Assembly: GCA_964020155.1 (NCBI GenBank)
Contig: OZ026546.1
Location: 4,997,900 to 5,061,899, forward strand
Source: Chondrilla cf. caribensis
Taxonomy: Eukaryota > Porifera > Demospongiae > Chondrillida > Chondrillidae
Direction: 5' to 3'
DNA: 64,000 nucleotides
Shown: one piece after another, positions 60,536 to 64,000 of the stretch
How the letters are laid out: each line of letters opens with the position of its first letter
Position numbering within the stretch: position 1 is the first letter of the stretch
Notes under the pieces: generated by a model
What the model was told of the DNA's origin: nothing
Databases searched by the model: none
Seen by the model: only the letters and a program-made list of their open reading frames with translations
Made by a program: the position numbers and the translations under genes

Positions 60536-60631
60536 TCACACAGCTGCATATGTTACTTCATCTGCAATTGAGTGGATAACATTAATATTTCCTTTACGTT
60601 GGCCCGAGAAGTCAAGATCGGCATATGTGAT
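60536..60631 (-). CDS. R9 last exon: two ITIM-type motifs
   Basis: Acceptor cttctccctacag, phase 0, 31 codons and TGA. It begins ITYADLDFSGQRKG and ends ADEVTYAAV. Tyr to Tyr spacing is 25, close to R4's 26. ITYADL is of the same form as ITIMs of vertebrate Siglec-type receptors. Confidence 0.83.
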   Translation of the reverse strand: MTYADLDFSGQRKGNINVIHSIADEVTYAAV

Positions 60632-62298
60632 CTGTAGGGAGAAGTGATGATTCAATTGTGTCAGTTTCAACCATTTTCAAAACAATAACCACTGACATAA
60701 TATTATTATTGCACACATGCATGTAGTGGTGTACATTACAGAATTATCCACTACAAATTATGAAAAAATTTTCACAGACAAAGCATACTTTACAAGATGA
60801 ATAATATTGAGATGTAATGTGTACATAGGGCTACTGAAGACTATCAACTGTACACAGGGCACTTCTGTATGGGTCTGGCTCACTATGGCGTCAACAGTGA
60901 TAAACTGTACACACACGCGTACATGCATGCACAAAGTACAGGTTCAACACAGTACGGGTGCAACATAACAATTTTTATAAGAGACGGTAAGTGATACCAT
61001 AAATCTCATAACTACTCAGGAAACTACAAAAACACACCCAATCCTCATATCCTTGCTGTTCAACAGTTTCATCAGTGATGACATCCTGTAGACAAGTACA
61101 ATGGGATGAGTTAATTACATTAACAAAATCCACTTAGTCTGGTTGGTGAATGTGTGTAGAAAGAATAAACAGAAAACAACGGGAATCAATGGACTGTAGA
61201 TGAGGGACGCTCACTACCCGGAAGACTAGTGTACATGAACACACCCCATCATCGTCTCCTAGCTGCTCTGCTGTTTCATAAGTAACAACATTCTGCACAT
61301 ATAAAGAGGAACAGACAAGTCAAGTTACAGATAACATCGAGATGTTCACATAGCATTTGTGAGCACACAAAATTGTGTTGTGTGTACTACACAGCCGTAA
61401 TACATGCCTGACTATGCACTGTGTGAAGTGATGTCCCTACTCGCAAACCCACCTCTTGATTATTTCCTATTTGATCCTTGTTTTCCTCCTCATCAGTAAC
61501 AAATTGGATAATATGCTATTCATATATATGAAGGAAAACAGAGGTTTGAATAGGCATTTTATTCTCTGTGAGCTTACATGCACAAACATTAGTATGTAAC
61601 CTCAAGCTATGTAGACACAAGCAAACCATGAAGTATATCAGTAATGTGATCTGCAATGACCACCTCAAGGTGTTTTTGACATAAAGGCAACACACCTGTC
61701 CCTTGTTTACATTCTGATACTCCTTCTCCTCCTTAGGGTGAGGGGATGTAGTTATCCTGTCAGTGGAGAGGATTGATGGTCACCAGCAATACAGACATGG
61801 GCAGTGTGAAACACATAGTACGTACTCTGTAGAGTTGCACCTGGCAGACTTATCTACAGTACGGAGAAAGAGTCAAATCAGTACACAACAAATATATGAC
61901 AACATAATATTATAGTCAATACTTGTAGTTTAGCATGGAAAGCAGAAAGTCATAAAACAAAAAGTTCGTAAGTGAATATGAGAGGAGGAGTTTATTCTCA
62001 CGAAACTGTATGTTACGTATACATCCACACACCCTGCAATATTGATCAACACCTATTGTACATATACCTATTCTGACCTTTCCTGCAATAGCCGCACCAC
62101 CAGAACACTTCACAGTAGCCTACAAGTACACAGAAAATAAACATCATTGAGCATAGGAAAAGACATGCAACTATAAAATTGTCTCACTTTTGTTTCTAAA
62201 GCAGCAACATTTGGCAATGAGAACTCCCAGGGGGTAGATCAAGGGTATGAGCAGTACCAGGAGTACTAGAGCAGCCAGGGGAGCTGATGAACCAACAG
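60536..62298 (-). CDS. R9: TM receptor with tandem ITIMs, 3' half (type B)
   Basis: Exons on the - strand: 62298-62188 TM, 62119-62078 juxtamembrane, 61853-61826, 61756-61696, 61488-61453 (weak acceptor), 61292-61245, 61085-61038 and 60631-60536 (stop TGA). The phases (1,1,2,0,0,0,0) join into one frame. The layout equals R4 from the TM exon on, plus three extra small phase-0 exons. Tail motifs: YQNV (YxN, a Grb2-type site), VTYETA, YEDW, ITYADL, VTYAAV. ITYADL and VTYAAV fit the ITIM rule. The ectodomain exons were not found in the 460 bp before the transposon at 62762; they may lie beyond it. An inhibitory role is inferred. Confidence 0.78.
61038..61292 (-). CDS. R9 repeated 48-nt tail exons
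   Basis: Two 16-codon phase 0-0 exons, 61292-61245 (NVVTYETAEQLGDDDG) and 61085-61038 (DVITDETVEQQGYEDW). They align with each other (V-T-x-E-T-x-E-Q), so one arose from the other by exon duplication. The first keeps Tyr in VTYET; the second has Asp there but gains Tyr in GYEDW. Confidence 0.7.
61453..61853 (-). CDS. R9 proximal tail exons (61853-61826, 61756-61696, 61488-61453)
   Basis: 28 nt (DKSARCNST), 61 nt (ITTSPHPKEEKEYQNVNKGQ) and 36 nt (EENKDQIGNNQE). The first two match R4's 28- and 67-nt exons in place and phase. The third has a poor pyrimidine tract and resembles the end of the second; it may be a duplicate no longer spliced. Confidence 0.6.
62078..62119 (-). CDS. R9 juxtamembrane Cys/aromatic exon
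   Basis: 42 nt, phase 1-1, SYCEVFWWCGYCRKG, acceptor tacttgtag, donor gtcaga. Homologue of R4's 17346-17384 exon. Confidence 0.7.
62188..62298 (-). CDS. R9 TM exon
   Basis: 111 nt, phase 1-1, acceptor acttctccag, donor gtgaga. VGSSAPLAALVLLVLLIPLI continuing YPLGVLIAKCCCFRNK: a helix followed by a Cys triplet and basic residues. The helix sequence differs from R4, but exon phase, donor and Cys cluster match. Confidence 0.75.
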
Positions 62299-62761
62299 CT
62301 GGAGAAGTATCCATTGAAGACCAGATCAAAGGTGAAAAGTATGGCATAGTATGTATGAAGTCAAGCATGACATAACGAAATATTCTGATAGCAATACTAT
62401 AATTCCAAGCCCGGAATAAGAACTGGTCACTGCGATATTATAATGAAGTGACTCTACAATTTCAGATTCAGAGGTACATATTTGCAAACATTCTTATATG
62501 CACCAGGTCAAGCAGTGTATGACAATGGAGGATGAATCCCCACATGCACAGAAATGAAAGAACCACCGAAGTTTTTTTCAACTGTGTTGTGAGGACAGAA
62601 TTATTGCTGGAAATAAATTTAATTAGATTTTTCACAACCTAAAGCAGACATTAAGAGGTGCTATATATCTGTCCCACTGTTGCATTATTATACTGTCCCA
62701 CTGTTACATGGCCTCTTTTATGTGCAATCCAAGGTATGCATGTATGTAGAATAGGAGTGTA
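62299..62761. other. Upstream of the R9 TM exon
   Basis: No FN3 or linker exon was recognised on either strand. The stretch ends in the TA that precedes the transposon terminal repeat. Confidence 0.5.
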
Positions 62762-63011
62762 CAGTGGAACCTCTTATAACGGACTCCCCGAATAGCGGAA
62801 ACCTCTCTAGTATGGACATTTTCCTGTGGCCCGAATAGTTATCATAGGACTCCATACGTACTAAACCTCCAAATAACGGACCCTCTGTATTCCGTATAAC
62901 GAACGCTAAAAGAACGAAATGGCCCCAGATAAATCCTCCATGGAACGGAATAAGCTTAAAATCGCATTAAAAGTATTATATAAAGATAGATAAATTAATC
63001 TGTTCAGTTCT

Positions 63012-63407
63012 TCACACAAGACCTTGTTCTTGGAGCTGTGCAATGCCATCAGAGAGTCTTGCAGTGAACTTTTCCGGTCCATGAAAACGGAAAACACATG
63101 GAACTTTGAGACCATACCCTGCGCCTCTGTTGATGTATTTTCCTGTAATTTCCACAACCGCCCGATTGACATCTCTGGCAAGAAAGTGGTAAACGAGGAA
63201 AGACAGGTTGTATGGTACGTGTCCGACAACTGTGGCTACATCTTTGATTACTGCAACGGCATAAACATCTTTAGGGTTGTCTGTCTCATGTTGGAGATGT
63301 AGCACTTGTCCTACGTAAGGATCCCAACGGGCTTTGTAGGCGTAAAAACCACGCACGAAAGAAGTAACTTCGACTACAGAACTCTGTTCAGGCTGATCAT
63401 ACGACAT
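63012..63407 (-). CDS. HIRAN-like domain protein inside the transposon
   Basis: 131 codons, MSYDQPEQSSVVEVTSFVRG onward. The core GFYAYKARWDPYVGQVLHLQ, HETDNPKDVYAVAVIKD, VVGHVP matches the HIRAN pattern (hydrophobic strand, E-x-D-N-P-x-D-x-x-A-V, V-G-H-V-P). HIRAN domains bind DNA ends in Rad5/HLTF-type proteins and also occur alone. No helicase domain is attached. The start lies 62 bp from the transposase start on the other strand, so the two could share a bidirectional promoter. A host gene caught between TIRs is less likely given the left TIR 250 bp beyond its stop. Confidence 0.65.
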   Translation of the reverse strand: MSYDQPEQSSVVEVTSFVRGFYAYKARWDPYVGQVLHLQHETDNPKDVYAVAVIKDVATVVGHVPYNLSFLVYHFLARDVNRAVVEITGKYINRGAGYGLKVPCVFRFHGPEKFTARLSDGIAQLQEQGLV

Positions 63408-63469
63408 TTTTACTATAAATAGCGTTTTGGCGCTTTGCCACGTGTTCGATTGCGCGACAGCTGCAGGTC

Positions 63470-64000
63470 ATGGCTTCAGCGAGTTCAAGAAACACTTTAA
63501 CGCTGAAAGAGAAGTACAGTGTAATCAAAGAGGCAGAGAAACATGCCAAGCCTGATATCAAAGCGATTGCTACTCGATTTCACTGTGGAAAAACTCAAGT
63601 TTATACTATTTTGCAGAAGAGGGCCTCAATTAAAGAAATGTACGAATCGAATGCTTCCGACGGGCTCCAACATTGCAGTAAGCGGAGCAGGACATCAAAG
63701 TATGCAGATGTAAATGACAAGCTGTACGAGTGGTACCTAATGGCCATGCGTAAAGACATCTACCCTGACGGTCCCATCCTTTGTGAACAGGCCAAAAAAA
63801 TTGCTGAACGGGTCAGCATTGCAGATTTCAAGGCCTCAAATGGATGGCTTGAAAAATGGAAAGTAAAACATAACATAAAAAAGATGAAAATCAGCGGTGA
63901 ATCGGGTTCTGTCTCAGGTCAGACTATAGACTCTTGGAAGGAGCGTCTCCCTGAAATTTTGGCAGGATACAATCCCAGAGAAATACGGAATATGGATGAG
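63470..64000 (+). CDS. CENP-B/pogo-type transposase, N-terminal 177 residues
   Basis: Open from ATG 63470 to the window end. Residues 8-60 form a CENP-B N-terminal HTH (LTLKEKYSVIKEAEKHAKPD, IKAIATRFHCGKTQVYTIL). Residues 78-145 form the second Tc5/CENP-B HTH (LYEWYLMAMRKDIYPDGPIL, ASNGWLEKWKVKHNI). The frame reaches IRNMDE, where the DDE catalytic domain begins (first acidic residue in NMDE). Pogo/Tigger transposases bind their TIRs and move at TA sites. Confidence 0.85.
   Translation, partial: MASASSRNTLTLKEKYSVIKEAEKHAKPDIKAIATRFHCGKTQVYTILQKRASIKEMYESNASDGLQHCSKRSRTSKYADVNDKLYEWYLMAMRKDIYPDGPILCEQAKKIAERVSIADFKASNGWLEKWKVKHNIKKMKISGESGSVSGQTIDSWKERLPEILAGYNPREIRNMDE

Larger units (their letters stand above)
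62762..64000 (+). mobile_element. pogo/Tigger-like transposon, left part
   Basis: The left end is TA followed by cagtggaacctcttataacg, the same TIR family as the MITE at 11188. Inside are a - strand HIRAN-like gene and a + strand CENP-B-type transposase that runs off the window. The 180 bp at 62762-62940 also hold repeated ataacggac/ataacgaac motifs. Both genes are open, so this copy may be young. Confidence 0.72.

Overview
The window is animal (metazoan) nuclear DNA: AT-rich, with intron-split genes flanked by GT/AG sites, many microsatellites, and DNA transposon and retroelement debris. The style of the receptor domains, above all a cysteine-rich fibronectin-III exon encoding YCPTSSPNC...[13 protein letters not shown], suggests a sponge, probably a demosponge. 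That assignment is inference. I saw no bacterial gene, tRNA, rRNA or CRISPR array.

Almost all the host coding sequence belongs to one tandemly duplicated family of small cell-surface receptors, called R1 to R9 here. The building blocks are phase-1 exons: a signal-peptide exon, an Ig-like exon of about 315 nt, cysteine-rich FN3 exons of about 288 nt, and one of three anchors. Type A (R1, R2, R7 remnant, R8; + strand) has one TM plus tail exon with the tyrosine motifs YDQV, YEDI and YGPV. Type B (R4, R9; - strand) has a different TM exon, a Cys/aromatic juxtamembrane exon and a multi-exon tail whose last exon carries two ITIM-consensus motifs (IEYAAL and VQYLSV in R4; ITYADL and VTYAAV in R9). 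Type C (R5, R6; + strand) is signal peptide, one Ig, a tiny linker and a hydrophobic C-terminus typical of a GPI signal.

Layout: 1-2567 end of R1; 4291-10709 R2, with a non-LTR retroelement fragment inserted against its Ig exon; 10962-12243 broken R3 (signal exon and Ig); 15590-27512 R4 on the - strand, 12 exons whose phases join into one 557-residue frame; 27513-31361 a head-to-head R4/R5 interval full of inverted-repeat elements; 31362-38356 R5; 38931-40444 decayed Ig and FN3 pieces; 41381-49198 R6, a duplicate of R5 carrying a deleted Ty3-type element; 49766-53148 decayed Ig and FN3 pieces plus an intact type A tail exon (R7); 53428-57436 R8; 60536-62298 the 3' half of R9 on the - strand; 62762 to the end, the left part of a pogo/Tigger-like transposon with a divergently oriented HIRAN-like gene.

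Taken together this looks like a paired-receptor cluster: near-identical ectodomain modules attached to inhibitory-type tails, other tyrosine tails, or lipid anchors. Such layouts are known for vertebrate immune receptors and cnidarian allorecognition loci. Function here is inferred from sequence only. Exon joins were worked out by hand from splice sites and reading phase and have no transcript support.
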